From the NCBI GenBank assembly GCA_014607495.2, contig CP053162.1, positions 1,674,001 to 1,738,000 on the forward strand: a DNA stretch of 64,000 nucleotides, given 5' to 3'. Below the pieces are notes generated by a model, which did not search any database, was not told the DNA's origin, and worked only from the letters and a program-made list of their open reading frames with translations. Positions 9,918-20,839 of the stretch are shown here, in pieces. The position numbers were made by a program, and so were the translations under genes. Each line of letters starts with the position of its first letter. The stretch's first letter is position 1. This DNA comes from Carposina sasakii. Lineage: Eukaryota; Arthropoda; Insecta; Lepidoptera; Carposinidae.

Positions 9918-10059
9918 CCCGAATCAACGAAGATTAGGAGATTATTATGAGTGCAAAAGTGTATGCACAAACACAGGTGCACTCTCTATTCCCTCACTCT
10001 CATAGCCCGATCGGAAGGAGATTCAACACGACCGGAGAGATTAAGTGGAGGACCAATCA
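9918..10059 (-). repeat. SINE-A fragment
   Basis: Plus strand shows GTGCACTCTCTATTCCCTC, TCTCATAGCCCGATCGG and CACGACCGGAGAGAT, the inverse of the SINE-A body. The tRNA head is absent. Confidence 0.6.
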
Positions 10060-10670
10060 CTTGATAAATATACTAAATTGATGACGTACTAAAGAAATGC
10101 CTAGTGAAGTGCATCCAAAACCGACGAACATATATAATGCATGCACTTAAAGAATGTGGATGCGGCGAAAGAGGTTTATTTTGAAGTTTTGAAACGTGCT
10201 AATTGGAGATCTGTAGTCTCTGCTACTGCATATCCTATAGAGATGGACATATATGTATCTTTTTGGTTATGTAATTACATATTTTATTTATATTGACAAA
10301 TTGTTTTAGTTTTAGAAGTTCTTTTTTGGTATGAGTTTTTCTATATTTTAGAATTCCCGAAATCCCCACGGGAAAGTGAAACAACGAGAATTCTAAATTG
10401 TATCCCGTCGTATGCCAGATATACAATATATTATTACGTTTTCAATAGAATAATCTCCACGAGGGTATTCAGGATTAAACCTTATCTTAAGCGAAATAAA
10501 CAATCACATGTGGGTAGAACAAAGCCTGTTATTATTACGGCCGCTTGTGGTTAACTCGTCCATTATTTGAGAACACAGTGTTGATAAGAAAAAGTTTATA
10601 TTATTTGAATAACAGCGGTACTTTCAAGATCTTAATTAATTTAGTCGCAATGAGTATTTGACTAAACTAT
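10060..10670. other. No supported feature
   Basis: A short block GATCTGTAGTCTCTGC at 10208-10224 recurs at 37854-37869, so part may be an unnamed repeat. A 63-codon minus frame at 10235-10426 is not recognisable. Confidence 0.4.
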
Positions 10671-11670
10671 ATACATACATATAGTCCTACCCCTTAGTTA
10701 GTTAGTTTAGTTAGTTAGTTTGACCGGGCATTTTCCGCACTTAGCCTCTAAAGTGAGGCCATTGTACGTATTTTACCTTACCTGTCTACACCAACCAAAC
10801 CAGATTTTCCCAGAAGGTCAGCAACCTTCTAGGCTTGCTGCAGGCTTCCGAGAGTGATACTGGAGATCGGAGGATCAGTGCCCGTTGTTCGGCCACGCTT
10901 GTGCATTCCATGATCACGTGCTGTGCCGTTTCTTCCGTCTCCTTGCATCCTCTGCAGAGGGGGCTGTTTGACACACCTATGGTGTTTTTGTAGCGGACAG
11001 TGGCCCGTTAAGATTCCTATGACCTTTCGGATACTGTCCCTTTTTAGACTTATGAGGTTGCAGGCGAGACATTTTGATGCCTCCGGAACAGCGATTTTAG
11101 TCTGCCTGCCTCCTGCACCGTTGTTCCACTCTGCGTGATGGGTTTCCTCGGTTGGCGTACGCCACATTCGTATTTGGGCCTGGGGTATCGGCAATAATGG
11201 TTCCGGGCCATATACGCTTGCCATGGACCCCCTTTTGGCCAGTTCGTCAGCTGCGTCGTTTCCGAGTGAGTCGCTGTGTCCTTTAATTCACTGCAAGGTC
11301 ACGTTGTTTTGTTATGAGGACCGAGGTTATTACGTTATTTTGAAGGGCCTGCAGAACGGTCGCGCTAAATGATTTTTATATTCATATCTTTGACACCTCT
11401 GGCCGTCACCGCCTGTGCCGCTTTGGTGATGCCTATGCATTCTGCTTGAAAGATAGTATTAACCTTGTCAAGGGTGGTGGATATTTTTATATTCATGTCA
11501 TTCGAGAAAATTCCGGCTCCTGTGCCATACTTGGTTTTAGATCCCCTTATCCCCTAAGGAGGTTGGATAGAAGTGTGCAAAATACACACCCACTTTTCAC
11601 CAGTTAGCCTATTAAGTCCCACGTGGTAAAGGTTGAGCCTACCGCCGTTTTTCGAGCACAAATACAAAAA
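10671..11670 (+). repeat. REP-N copy, split by a retroposon
   Basis: Left part 10671-10696 (ATACATATAGTCCTACCCCTTA in outline) and right part 11543-11670 (CCCCTTATCCCCTAAGGAGG to GAGCACAAATAC). Removing the insert restores the order seen at 8874-9005. Confidence 0.65.
10697..11542 (-). pseudogene. LOA/R1-type non-LTR RNase H and C-terminal zinc knuckle, truncated
   Basis: The minus strand from 11542 encodes GSKTKYGTGAGIFS and then QAECIGITKAA, an RNase H start with its conserved Glu. After a frame break near 11380 the frame resumes (KGGPWQAYM to about 11225), and the last part contains KCLACNLISLKRD and then, in another frame at 10786-10974, CRGCKETEETAQHVIMEC, a CCHC knuckle typical of the C-terminus of I/R1/LOA-group pol proteins. 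The 3' end is an ACTA-type repeat (10697-10722). The 7-bp duplication CCCCTTA (10690-10696, 11543-11549) flanks it. RT and endonuclease are missing by 5' truncation, and the frames are broken, so it is dead. The clade assignment is from family resemblance. Confidence 0.75.
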
Positions 11671-11703
11671 TCTAATGATGGGAATTCAATGGGAAATGTT
11701 TCC

Positions 11704-11810
11704 GTGACATTCTAAATAGGTATTATAACCTATTAGTGTCAGAGCCTCGTCCGTTAAATAGCAGGGTGCACTACGAGCAGGTGAGGTTGACTTTAGGTCG
11801 TAAGATGAGT
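11704..11810 (+). repeat. Dispersed repeat shared with the 16.6-17.1 kb foldback
   Basis: ATTATAACCTATTAGTGTCA, CCTCGTCCGTTAAATAGCAG and GGTGAGGTTGACTTTAGGTC match 16984-17070 and, inverted, 16628-16716. Followed by CGAACCCACAT, also similar. Confidence 0.6.
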
Positions 11811-11857
11811 CGAACCCACATATACCCTTAATTTAGGAACTAATTAATAAAAATTAA

Positions 11858-12194
11858 GCCCAGTGGTTAAGACGTGCACCTTCCAAGCGGGAGGCGTAAG
11901 TTCGATCCCAGTCACGGGCCTGTACTAATGAATTTATTTCATGTACAGATTTTAATATTGTAAAAATTGACACTTAGCTCGTGCCTCGGAATGCACGTAA
12001 AACCGTTGGCCCTGCGCCTAATCTCTCTCCGGTCGTGTCGGCTTTCCGTACCATCGGGCTATGAGAGTGAGGGAATATAGAGTTTATCTGTGTTTGCGCA
12101 CACACTTGTGCACTATAATATCTCCTGCGTACCTGCTCAATCTCCGTAGAGATTGGTCACATTGACCGAAATACGGTCGGAGATCATCATCATC
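11858..12194 (+). mobile_element. SINE-A copy, nearly full length
   Basis: Starts AGCCCAGTGGTTAAGACGTG (the first 9 bases of the head are gone), B-box GTTCGATCCCAG, body through CCGGTCGTGTCGGCTTTCC, and tail GATCATCATCATCA. Confidence 0.8.
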
Positions 12195-12419
12195 AATAAC
12201 AATTAAAGTATCCTTAGGTAAAATTTTCTTAAACATCTCAGAGCCGAACAAATTAGGGTTAAATTTATTTTATGGGTCAAACTATGAAAAATTTACATTT
12301 ATTTACTTTAAGACATTTTTATTTTTTCAGTACAGAGCACACATTTAGATAGTTTACTTTTGTTATCTAAGAGAAATCAAGAAATCAGTTCACATAAAAG
12401 GATATATTACCTACTTATT

Positions 12420-12560
12420 CGATTACAGAGGACATTGTTCAGCCACGTTTGGATAACCGGGTCAGATGTAAAAGATCAGACAAGTTGCTAGCTCATCGCC
12501 TGAGAGACCGCCCTTGAGTTCCTTACGATATACCCAGAAGGAGACAGTTGATGTACACTA
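12420..12560 (+). repeat. REP-X copy
   Basis: GTCAGATGTAAAAGATCAGA, CAAGTTGCTAGCTCATCGCC, TGAGAGACCGCCCTTGAG and AGGAGACAGTTGATGTACAC in family order; 5' side degenerate. Confidence 0.6.
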
Positions 12561-12600
12561 GTAAATCAGTACAGAAATATGAACATAACGTATCAGTTTG

Positions 12601-12792
12601 ACGGCCGTTTGGTGTAAATTGCCCGCCGCACCATAAGTCCTGGGTTTGAATCCCGGTAGGTGCAAACATGATGAATATAGTTATTTGTTTCTATACTTAT
12701 AGGTATTTATGTGTTTACCATTGCTCAATACCCACCATACAAGACCGTATGGTTCTTAGTGTGGAACTAAGTTAATGTGTTGTGTAGTATGC
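12601..12792 (+). repeat. SINE-B copy
   Basis: Head ACGGCCGTTTGGTG (A-box worn), B-box CTGGGTTTGAATCCCGGTAG, then the body to GTGTTGTGTAGTATG. An internal gap of a few bases in the head distinguishes it from 14722-14953. Confidence 0.7.
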
Positions 12793-14720
12793 AAAAAAAT
12801 CAGTTCCGGAAAAAATACGTTTTCCTATAGGTACAATAAATTTTTTTCACATACATGAATATTTTTTATTATATACCTATATTATATACATACGTAAAAA
12901 AAAATCGTCTCTATTAATTTTTTCTATTAAGCTATTAGATTTTTCCGCCAAGACCCCTAAGACTAATGGTCTTCAACAATGGATATACAAAGCAATCAGT
13001 CCCTTGATTGAAATTTATTGTTTTCTCACTAAAGGACCGTGTTCTGGTACAGGACAGTGATTGGGTTTTTTAAGTTGTTTGTACTGCCGTAACTTCATCT
13101 TTTTTACAGCGGGAAAAAACCAAACGACCTAATTTCTTAGGAGTAATATTGAGAAATTTTACTCGCAAATTTCTAGGTAATGTTTATGTTTTTATTTATT
13201 TAGTTCATTTATTTTTTGTTCTGTTTGCCTGCACACATACCTACCTATTATGTTTATTCCTCTCTCTCGACTGATTTGCTAACATTCAAGACTTGGAAAC
13301 CAACATCTATCTCCACCATAAAAATGTTCTCTCACCATACTCTTCTAAACTCTTTTTAATGTCGCGTCCTAGGTATATTATTTATTTTTTATTTATTTTT
13401 ATTTAGGTAAGTACAATCATTTTTTTATTAAATTGCCTCTAGCTCTAGGTTAAATAGTATTATAGATAGTAATTTATTTTTCGGTTTAACAATTTTGCTA
13501 CTAATGGTACTTTTTTTAAATAAGATTGTTTAATAATCATCATAAGTGAGAATTATAACTTTTTCAGGGCTATCTAAAAAAGTGATGAACAGTCAGTCGA
13601 ACAACATTTATGTGAAAATATGGTGAAAATAAAAGGCAAATGTCACATTTGCCTAGCGACTCACTTTTTCTTTTTAGGTTTAAGAATTTAAAAAGATATA
13701 AAATGTTACGTTTGTAAATCTGTTTTTTCAATACAATTTATTAAATGTTACGTTTGTAATGGGACCATCTTCAATTTCTTGAGGTAATTACCTACCTATG
13801 CGCTCGAAAAAAGATTAGTGTAAGTCAAAATTCATTTAATTGGCGGAGTTATGGGTAACAAACAAATAGGAAAAATACGGCATTTCTTATTATTTTAAAT
13901 CGAATTTGAAGAACATCCTTGATTTTGGACATTTGAAATACCTACCCAATAAATAGCAGACGTCCGATATCTAGGATAAGTCGCAGCCATTCCCTAGCAA
14001 ATGTCAGATCGTGCCCCGACATCCTATTTTGTTCAAAGTGATGACCATTCATTGAAACTTAACAAATGGAAGTGGCATAATATCTTGTCTAAAGACGATT
14101 TGGCAACACACTCATACTCGTACATGCCAGCCCCATTTAATTAAGTGTCGACGAGTGAACTAGCAAAAAAGATAGCCGATACGGGGGCAGGTCAAGAGTA
14201 ACCTAAACTGACTAGGGCATTCCCTCGAACTATCTATATAAGTAAAGTATTCTTATATTATATTAAATATCTTAAATCTTTTTCTATTTTAGGGAGAAGG
14301 CATTTTCCCCACTTAATTAACATTTTCGAGGGTAATGGAATTTGAATTAGGGATGTTTAGAGAGAGATCGGTTTTAACGTCTTTATTCAGTTTAATGGGT
14401 CAATTTGATTGATTTTATTCAATAATTACTTAAGAAATCTCTCTTAGAGATGAGCACACATTTGTACATTTTAGGGCCCAGACCAAATTTGTTCCATTCC
14501 CAATGTATACCCAACAATTTATTTTTGTATTTTAAATTTTTTTTCTGACGCCCGCAATTTTGTCCGCATGGTCTACAGATTATTTCTAATGTCCTTCTTC
14601 ACACACCAACTATATATATGCAAAATTTCATGAAGATTGGTTGAGTAAATAAAACATGAAGAGCAAACAAACGGGCTTTCTTATTTATTATATTCGTACG
14701 GATTAGGTAGTTATACCAAC
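12793..14720. other. Largest repeat-poor stretch of the first 20 kb
   Basis: I see no repeat family beyond short runs. A small hairpin lies at 13634-13652 (GGCAAATGT / ACATTTGCC), and a 17-base direct repeat AAATGTTACGTTTGTAA at about 13700 and 13743. 14600-14695 resembles part of a HEL-like element (AAAATTTCATGAAGATTGG). No open frame above 60 codons. Confidence 0.45.
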
Positions 14721-14721
14721 G

Positions 14722-14953
14722 ACGGCCGATTGGTATAGTAGGTAGTGGATCTGCCTGCGGCGCCATAGGTCCTGGGTTCGAATCCCGGTAGGTGCAAACA
14801 TTGATATGATGAATATTGATGTTTGTTTCCGAGTCATGGATGTTTCTATATTTATCTATGTATTTATATACCGTTGCCTAGTACCCACGACACAAGACCT
14901 TAGGGATCTTAATGTGGGACTAGGTCAATGTGTTGTGAAGTGTGTGAATACTT
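14722..14953 (+). mobile_element. SINE-B, best-preserved copy
   Basis: Head ACGGCCGATTGGTATAGT (A-box) with B-box GGGTTCGAATCCC (14774-14786) is tRNA-derived. The body includes GTTTGTTTCCGAGTCATGG and GACCTTAGGGATCTT, and a TTATA-rich tail follows. Confidence 0.8.
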
Positions 14954-15734
14954 ATACTTTTATTATTATACTTATAATTTAAAAAGACGTAGCAAAATAT
15001 TGCCAGTTACTGAAAAAAAAAATGGTTAAGGTTAGCTACATGCTCCAAAAAAACTGCAGTTACGCATAAATAAAGCAGCTCATCCAAAGTGAACTAAAAA
15101 GCCTTGTTACCAACAAATCTAAAGTATGTAGCCCGTTCTACTAAACGAGGGCCATTCCATCTTACAGCCCAATAAAACCACTCAAGATTATATTATTAAA
15201 CCGCCCAAATAAGGCCTATTCAACCTTACACTAAAGAAATAAAGTTGGGATTGCCACAACCATGGCAGATATACCGTCATGTATGGCATGTTCTTAAAAT
15301 GAACGCCATTTTTTTCATTCTGACGCTCCGGAATACGGACGGCGAAATATAAACATTTGAAGCTTTTATGACTTGGAGGTTTTTTTACTTACCACTTATA
15401 AAATGCAATGGCCGCTAAGCGTCGATCTGTGAAAAATTGAAATATTTTTTTGTACATAATTAATGACACGCTTCACTGAAATAGTGTTAACAGTACCTAA
15501 CAGTAGAAACGTACGGTCTGTCAAACCTAATGTTAGTTTTGATACAAAGGAGAATCGAGTAACAGTACTCCTAGATTGTGTCTTGCCCGAAACGCCAACT
15601 TATGCTTGACAGACCGTAACAAATATAGAAAGTACAAATAAAAATATGAATTGAAAAATAAGCTGTACCTATGGTTTCATGTTGAATAAAATATAACCTT
15701 CTAATACACACACAAATAGCTGTATTCCTGAAAC
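14954..15734. other. Mostly unassigned; one small TIR element
   Basis: At 15512-15618 the 13-base TACGGTCTGTCAA is inverted as TTGACAGACCGTA, enclosing 81 bp. With TA taken as target site this is a possible mariner-type mini-MITE. The rest shows nothing I can assign. Confidence 0.45.
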
Positions 15735-15850
15735 GCTAAGCAGGCGGGTTGGTGACCGCAGTGCGATATTTGGACTATGTTGTCAACACGGGAAGGAATC
15801 GCCTCTTACGACAGACAGACATAGGTGATGCAATTCTACCCTACCGACAC
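15735..15850 (-). repeat. SINE-C fragment
   Basis: Plus strand AGGCGGGTTGGTGACCGCAG, GACTATGTTGTCAACACGGG and AATCGCCTCTTACGAC are the inverse of the SINE-C middle (compare 33550-33680). Confidence 0.6.
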
Positions 15851-15892
15851 CACATGGCTACTAAATTCGGCACATTGAAATATATAAAATTA

Positions 15893-16012
15893 ATATCATC
15901 AGCCCATTGCAGTCCACTGCCGGACGTAGGCCTCCCCCAGGGCGCGCCGCAAGACTGCCATGGGGGGTATTTGCCCATAGTTACCACACTGGGCAGGCGG
16001 GTTGGTGACGGT
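15893..16012 (-). repeat. SINE-C 3' half
   Basis: ATCATCAGCCCATTGCAGTC, CACTGCCGGACGTAGGCC, then CCCAGGGCGCGCCGCAAG and GGCAGGCGGGTTGGTGACG. It repeats the start of the neighbouring fragment, so the two are separate copies or a rearranged one. Confidence 0.65.
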
Positions 16013-16349
16013 AATAAAATTAATATGTATAAATGTAAAAACTTTTTGTAGTACAATAAAGAATTGTATTTACCTATCTAGAAAGAACAGACGATTAGTC
16101 ACGAGCGACATAAACATACGTCATACCTACTTCTCATTATACGCTACCTTACAAAGGTAAAGTGCTGATAAACAATTACCACGCAAAAAGACATTACCTG
16201 GTAAACGCAAAACAATTACCCAAAATGGACTCAACCTAAACATTACTATGTATAAAATCGCGTAATGGAGCATAAAAGGTGCATTGTTTATCATTTACTT
16301 CACTAAATTTCGGAAAACTGTATTAAATTCAACTCTTTATCGTTTGCAT

Positions 16350-16460
16350 ACATATATATTTAGTCATGTCCGTTATCCACCAAAGATGTTGGGAAAAAAT
16401 GTACAAAAAACCACACCCCCTTTTTACCAGTTAGCCTATTAAGCCTACCGCCATTTTTCG
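16350..16460 (+). repeat. REP-N copy, uninterrupted, degenerate
   Basis: CATACATATATATTTAGTCA, TTATCCACCAAAGATGTTGG, CCCCCTTTTTACCAGTTAGC and GCCTACCGCCATTTTTCGG. Confidence 0.55.
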
Positions 16461-16477
16461 GTTTTCATATAATTATA

Positions 16478-17173
16478 CAGAATGTAACAAAAAGGGTATG
16501 TTAAGCGAAAAGCTACGTCAGGTTTTAGTCGCACCCACTTACAATGTTTGTAGTTTAAATTAATTTATTCTTGTCATAAATCACGTATGTACATAATTTG
16601 AAATATTTTTTTATTTCATGGAAAACCTTAGGACCCACAGTCAACCTCACCTGCCCGTGATGCAGCCTGCTATTTAACGGACGAGGCTCTGACGCTAATA
16701 GGTTATAATATCTATATACAGGGTGTAACAAAAAGGGTATGTTAAGCGAAAAGCTAAGTGAATAGCCCACTATAGAGAACCTATCCACAAAATTTGAGAC
16801 TCGAAATCACATGTTTATTTTTCCCGATAGTATGGAGAATTTTTAAATATCCCAGAAATTTTCATACAATCTTGAAAAATAAACTTGTGATTTCGAGTCT
16901 CAAATTTGGTGTATAGGTTCCCTACAGTGGGCTATTCACTGAGCTTTTCGCTTAACATACCCTTTTTGTTACACCCTGTATATAGATATTATAACCTATT
17001 AGCGTCAGATCCTCGTCCGTTAAATAGCAGGGTGCACCACGGGCAGGTGAAGGTTGACTGTGGGTCCTAAGGTTTTAGTCGCACCCACTTACAATGTTTG
17101 TAGTTTAAATTAATTTATTCTTGTCATAAATCACGTATGTACATAATTTGAAATATTTTTTTATTTCATGGAA
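16478..17173. repeat. Foldback composite with 103-bp direct repeats
   Basis: Order: a TAM1 left-arm stub (16478-16519), direct repeat A (16521-16623), arm B (16628-16716), a complete TAM1 (16719-16978), inverted arm B' (16981-17070) and a second A (17071-17173). The two A copies look identical over 103 bases. B and B' are near-perfect inverses. See findings. Confidence 0.75.
16719..16978. mobile_element. TAM1 MITE, complete copy
   Basis: 260 bp from CAGGGTGTAACAAAAAGGG to CCCTTTTTGTTACACCCTG with TA on both sides. Arms carry AAATTTGAGACTCGAAATCA and its inverse. It is the most symmetric copy in the window. Confidence 0.85.
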
Positions 17174-17448
17174 GATTACGTATCTGTCTGTGAATATTTT
17201 GTATTAGAATTTTAATTATAAAAATATTTAACATTTAAATATAATGTATATCCAAGTATGTATAAAATATAAAATTTAAAATTCAATAAAGCATATTTAA
17301 AACAATATATTAATGCATGTGTATTACAGAATATTGCAAAAAAAAATCAAAAGTCTACGACAGTAAAGTTGTAATCTCATAATCAAAAGTCAAGGATTAA
17401 ATTATCAGAATTACTATACGGGTGTTAAATTAATTATTTATCCTGATG

Positions 17449-17622
17449 TGATGATGATGATCTCCGACCGTATTTCGGCTAAGGCGACCAAACGCTACGG
17501 AGATTGGCCAGGTACGCAGGAGATATTATAGTGCACAAGTGTGCGCAAACACAGATGCACTCTCTATTCCGTTACTCTCATAGTCCGATGGGACGGAAAG
17601 CCGACACGACCGGAGAGATCCT
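17449..17622 (-). repeat. SINE-A, 5' truncated
   Basis: Minus-strand tail (ATGATGATGATC on plus) then CTCCGACCGTATTTCGGC, GGCCAGGTACGCAGGAGATA and CACTCTCTATTCCGTTAC. The head is missing. Confidence 0.75.
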
Positions 17623-17633
17623 GACATAGCCGA

Positions 17634-17972
17634 TTGTCGAAGAGCGAAGTGAGCACTAGTCTAATTATAATATTTTTTATATTTAATTTCAATGATATTA
17701 TGACTATTGGATTATTTCCACAAAGCTTCTACAATCAAATAATGCTGGTCAAACAAAATAACAAAACGATTAGCAACCGAGTTACACCGAAAATTAATTT
17801 GTGTGTAACACAATTACGTCCAAACCTACGAACGGTGAATCGTTTTGCATTTACTAAATTAAATTGTATGAAAACAGTCCACCATTTAACGCCTTTGTTA
17901 AATCGTTTCTATGCATTTTCCATTATCTTCCCGGAAAATGAACTGCTCATGCAAATTCTGTTTGTATTTTAA
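17634..17972 (+). pseudogene. Open frame, possible non-LTR RT C-terminal remnant
   Basis: A frame of 112 codons, basic and hydrophobic mixed, with RVTPKINLCVTQLRPN and HHLTPLLNRFYA segments whose spacing recalls the extreme C-terminus of some lepidopteran non-LTR RT proteins. I cannot identify catalytic motifs, so it may be only an open frame. Starts right after the SINE-A fragment, in sequence (CGAAGAGCGAAGTGAGC) that itself looks repeat-derived. Confidence 0.25.
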
Positions 17973-17979
17973 TAAAATC

Positions 17980-18467
17980 CAATTGTTTCGGGAATGTGGA
18001 CTTGTAGTGCTTTTTGTACAGATAAGACGTATAATAATGAATTATTTATGAGTACTTAGTTTAAGTCGACGTTATCGTAATTAATTCGTAATTAAAAATG
18101 GACATTAATAATGTACTTTATAAATAACTAGCAGTTCGTTCTTTGAAACACATGTTTACTCGGTCAAAAAGCAGCTTTAACAAAAAATGTATTCGCGTAG
18201 CAAATATTCGTAGCACTTACTACGAAAATTATTTCGTAGTAGTATTGCTACGATGCGCATAAAAAGAACCGTTTCTTTTACAAATTAACAAATATTACGA
18301 GCTTATTACAGAATTCTTGAAAAGATTTTTAGTTTTATATTTCACTGCATATAGGGTGTTGTTAAATTATACAATTTACTTCAAAACACGAGATTAGGTA
18401 GATCACAAAGATATAACTTTTTAGTGAAGAAATATTTTTACAGTTAGTTTTTTTTTTTTAATGTACA
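17980..18467. other. Unassigned; CGTAG-rich palindromes
   Basis: Between 18190 and 18260 the motif CGTAG/CTACG recurs several times, including the hairpin TACTACGAAAATTATTTCGTAGTA. A similar arrangement lies at 44730-44785. Confidence 0.45.
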
Positions 18468-18600
18468 TTAGGAGCCTTTCTCTCAGATAATAAACTAGTA
18501 ACTGTCACTGATCTTTTTCATCTAGCCCCGTTATTCTATGCGTGGCTTTAGTATCTCCTTCTCCATCTTACAGTTCTTGCTATCCGGTCTGGTGTTAATA
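18468..18600 (-). repeat. REP-X copy, degenerate
   Basis: CTCTCAGATAATAAACTAG, AACTGTCACTGATCTTTTTC, ATCTAGCCCCGTTATTCTATG and TACAGTTCTTGCTATCCGG follow REP-X order on the minus strand. Confidence 0.5.
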
Positions 18601-18655
18601 GGAACTTTAATAAATTTAAAAGAATTCCATAATTTGCATGTTGTAGACGTCAAAT

Positions 18656-18818
18656 AGCCGCGTGATGCCGGCAGAGTAGAGTTTGTACCACCCCATGCCT
18701 GCCCATGGGTATCATAAGAGGCGATTAATGGTGCTGACAACATAGTGGTGACTATGGGCAAAACTGTGTCCTGGGGGAGGCCTACGTCCAGCAGTAGACT
18801 GCAATAGGCTGAAGACGA
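18656..18818 (+). mobile_element. SINE-C with internal deletion
   Basis: Head AGCCGCGTGATGCCGGCAG, GTTTGTACCACCCCATGCC, then a jump to GACAACATAGTGGTGAC and the RTE-like 3' end GGGGGAGGCCTACGTCCAGC, tail GAAGACGAAG. Flanked by AGACGTCAAAT / AGACGTCGAAT (18645-18655, 18819-18829), an 11-bp target duplication with one mismatch. Confidence 0.75.
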
Positions 18819-18829
18819 AGACGTCGAAT

Positions 18830-19208
18830 AATGATAGCTAAGAGTTACCAAACTAGTCACTGACTTTATCATTAATTTAAAGTAAGATCAAAAACCACGC
18901 GAGCCAGTATAATATTATAAAGACTCTCTATTATTATTACCACAAACAAAACCTTATTATTAAGATTCGCAAACCTTCAAAAACGGATATAATTAAGGCA
19001 TGATCTAAAATCACAAATTCCGTAACACTTTAAGCTGGTCTCCTCTTTTAAGTTAAAACTATCTTGCAAAGGGTCAAACCGCTCTCAGGGGATTAAAAAG
19101 TCAATTTTACAAGGAATTAACCCTTGTTATAGGGTTGTTTTAACCCCTAATGGAAGTTACAGACAGTTTGTTTTGTCACTAGGTATTTACTTAATAAACT
19201 TGATATAG
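18830..19208. other. No supported feature
   Basis: AT-rich, no repeat match or open frame seen. Confidence 0.45.
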
Positions 19209-19209
19209 G

Positions 19210-19295
19210 TACCGACCGGTCGGAGTGGACGTTGTTGGGGGAGGCCTATGTCCAACAGTGGACTTCTCGGGGCTGTAAATGATGATGATGATGAG
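19210..19295 (+). repeat. RTE-a 3' terminal fragment
   Basis: ACCGACCGGTCGGAGTGGAC, TTGGGGGAGGCCTATGTCC, AACAGTGGACTTCTC and the tail TGATGATGATGATGAGG. Only the last 85 bp of the element. Confidence 0.75.
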
Positions 19296-19334
19296 GTACC
19301 TATAATTACTATAGAGGAATCACACTAACGTAAA

Positions 19335-19986
19335 GCCCAAAGTTTGTGTGTGAAGCGTTTATGTTTCTTACTTCTTCACGTCTAAGCGGCGAAGTAAATT
19401 TTAATAAAATTTGGTATGGATTTATCTGACACCCTGGATTAACACATTAGTTACTTTTTGTTGCGGGGAAATATTCTTCTATGCTACTCTGGGAATTAAA
19501 AAAAAAGTATAATACTACAGCTGCTTTTCTTCCCGGGCATACTGTACAAGTCAGTAGAGGGACGAGAGGGTCTTCGTGTTTTGTAGGCGATGGGCTGACC
19601 ACCTGTCACTACTAACCGAACTTGTACATCTCAACTATACCCTCAAAATTGGTCAGAAGTGGCACCATGTGGTTCTATCGGCCCTTGGTACTCTGCCTAC
19701 CCCTTAAGGGATAAAGGCGTGATTATATATGTGGGACCGGGTTATGAGTAAACGAAGAATATTTAGTTCTCAAACTTTTATTTCCAAGAAAAAACCAAAA
19801 AACTTTACACTGCTCATTCTATCGCTAATCGCCATCTTATTTTTTTACTTTTTTAAAAACCTATCAACCAAACAACATTCATTCTCATACAGCCAAAACT
19901 CATTTTTAATTCCCACATATATGTAATGTAATTTTGACATTTTGTTTTTTCTGCAGTCCACGCGGACCTCCGTCCGCAACAGCTAG
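19335..19986 (+). mobile_element. Helitron-like element split by REP-Y
   Basis: Left part 19335-19458 has TTTTAATAAAATTTGGTATG and CTGACACCCTGGATTAACAC. Right part 19934-19986 has TTGACATTTTGTTTTTTCTG, CAGTCCACGCGGACC and ends CAACAGCTAG followed by T. Together they match 62555-62764. Confidence 0.5.
19500..19735 (-). repeat. REP-Y copy, long form
   Basis: From CTACAGCTGCTTTTCTTCCC and CTCTACTGACTTGTAC-type blocks through CTTGTACATCTCAACTATAC and CACCATGTGGTTCTATCGGC to AAGGCGTGATTATATATG. Inserted inside the Helitron-like element. Confidence 0.65.
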
Positions 19987-19995
19987 TAAGATATA

Positions 19996-20246
19996 CAGGT
20001 TGTAGCAAAAGGGGTATGTTAAGCGAAAAGCTATGTAAATAGTCCACTCAAAGGAACTTATCCAAAAAATTTGAGTACAAATTACATTTTTATTTTCCAA
20101 GGCAGTATGGAGAATTTCTAAACAAGTCAGGGAATTTCATGAAAAGTAAACATGCGATTTCGAGTCTCAAATTTTGGAAATAGGTTCTCTATTAGTGGTC
20201 TATTTACATAGCTTTTCGCTTAATATACCCTTTCTGTAACACCATG
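19996..20246. mobile_element. TAM1 MITE, degenerate
   Basis: 251 bp, left CAGGTTGTAGCAAAAGGGG and right CTTTCTGTAACACCATG, TA on both sides. It starts 10 bp after the end of the Helitron-like element. Confidence 0.7.
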
Positions 20247-20839
20247 TATAACTGTATTATGAATCAACTCTCACTGGCACGTTCCTTCACCAGCCCCTAT
20301 CCGTGACGTACTATGCACGGATCGGCAACGAATACTCTTCGAGATTATGCCGCAGACACTCCGTTCGTGAAACGTGACGTGCCTTTCACGTTCATATTAC
20401 GGATTTTCTAAAAATTGTCACTTAACCATACACGTGAAGAGCCAGACAAGCAGCCGGCCGTAAAAACAATTCGAAAGAAACCTAATTGCGCCAACTCCCT
20501 TTTCGAATGGTTTCAAAGGGCAGTCTGCCTACTTCAAATAATTCATTTCTCGAATTTAATTTACTTCTACTATTTTAGCCCGCTAATAATTATCTGAATA
20601 ATAAAGCATATTTCACTTGGCCTCTACAGAAGGCGTTTTAACCTGGTTTTACTGATTTCCTTTGGGTAAACTCTGTTATGTTGAGATGAAAATATTTTCG
20701 GTTTTAACAAAATTACGTTTTTGCTTAATTGTGTCTATTTATGTAAGAATTTTTGGTATAATTTTTTTTTTTGAGAAATTAGACGTTTTAAATCTGATCC
20801 GCTGTGATAAATAAGCGGAATATATTTTTGTGAATGTCG
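20247..20839. other. No supported gene
   Basis: ACGGATTTTCTAAAAATTGT at 20400-20419 resembles a SINE-A body piece also present at 46580. The GC-rich patch 20275-20390 is unassigned. Confidence 0.4.

Noticed and set aside
9918..10059. Possible separate ncRNA next to FB-M
   Set aside because: The sequence is the inverse of the SINE-A body.
12793..14720. Promoter or enhancer calls from AT-rich motifs
   Set aside because: TATA-like words are everywhere in this AT-rich DNA and give no support on their own.
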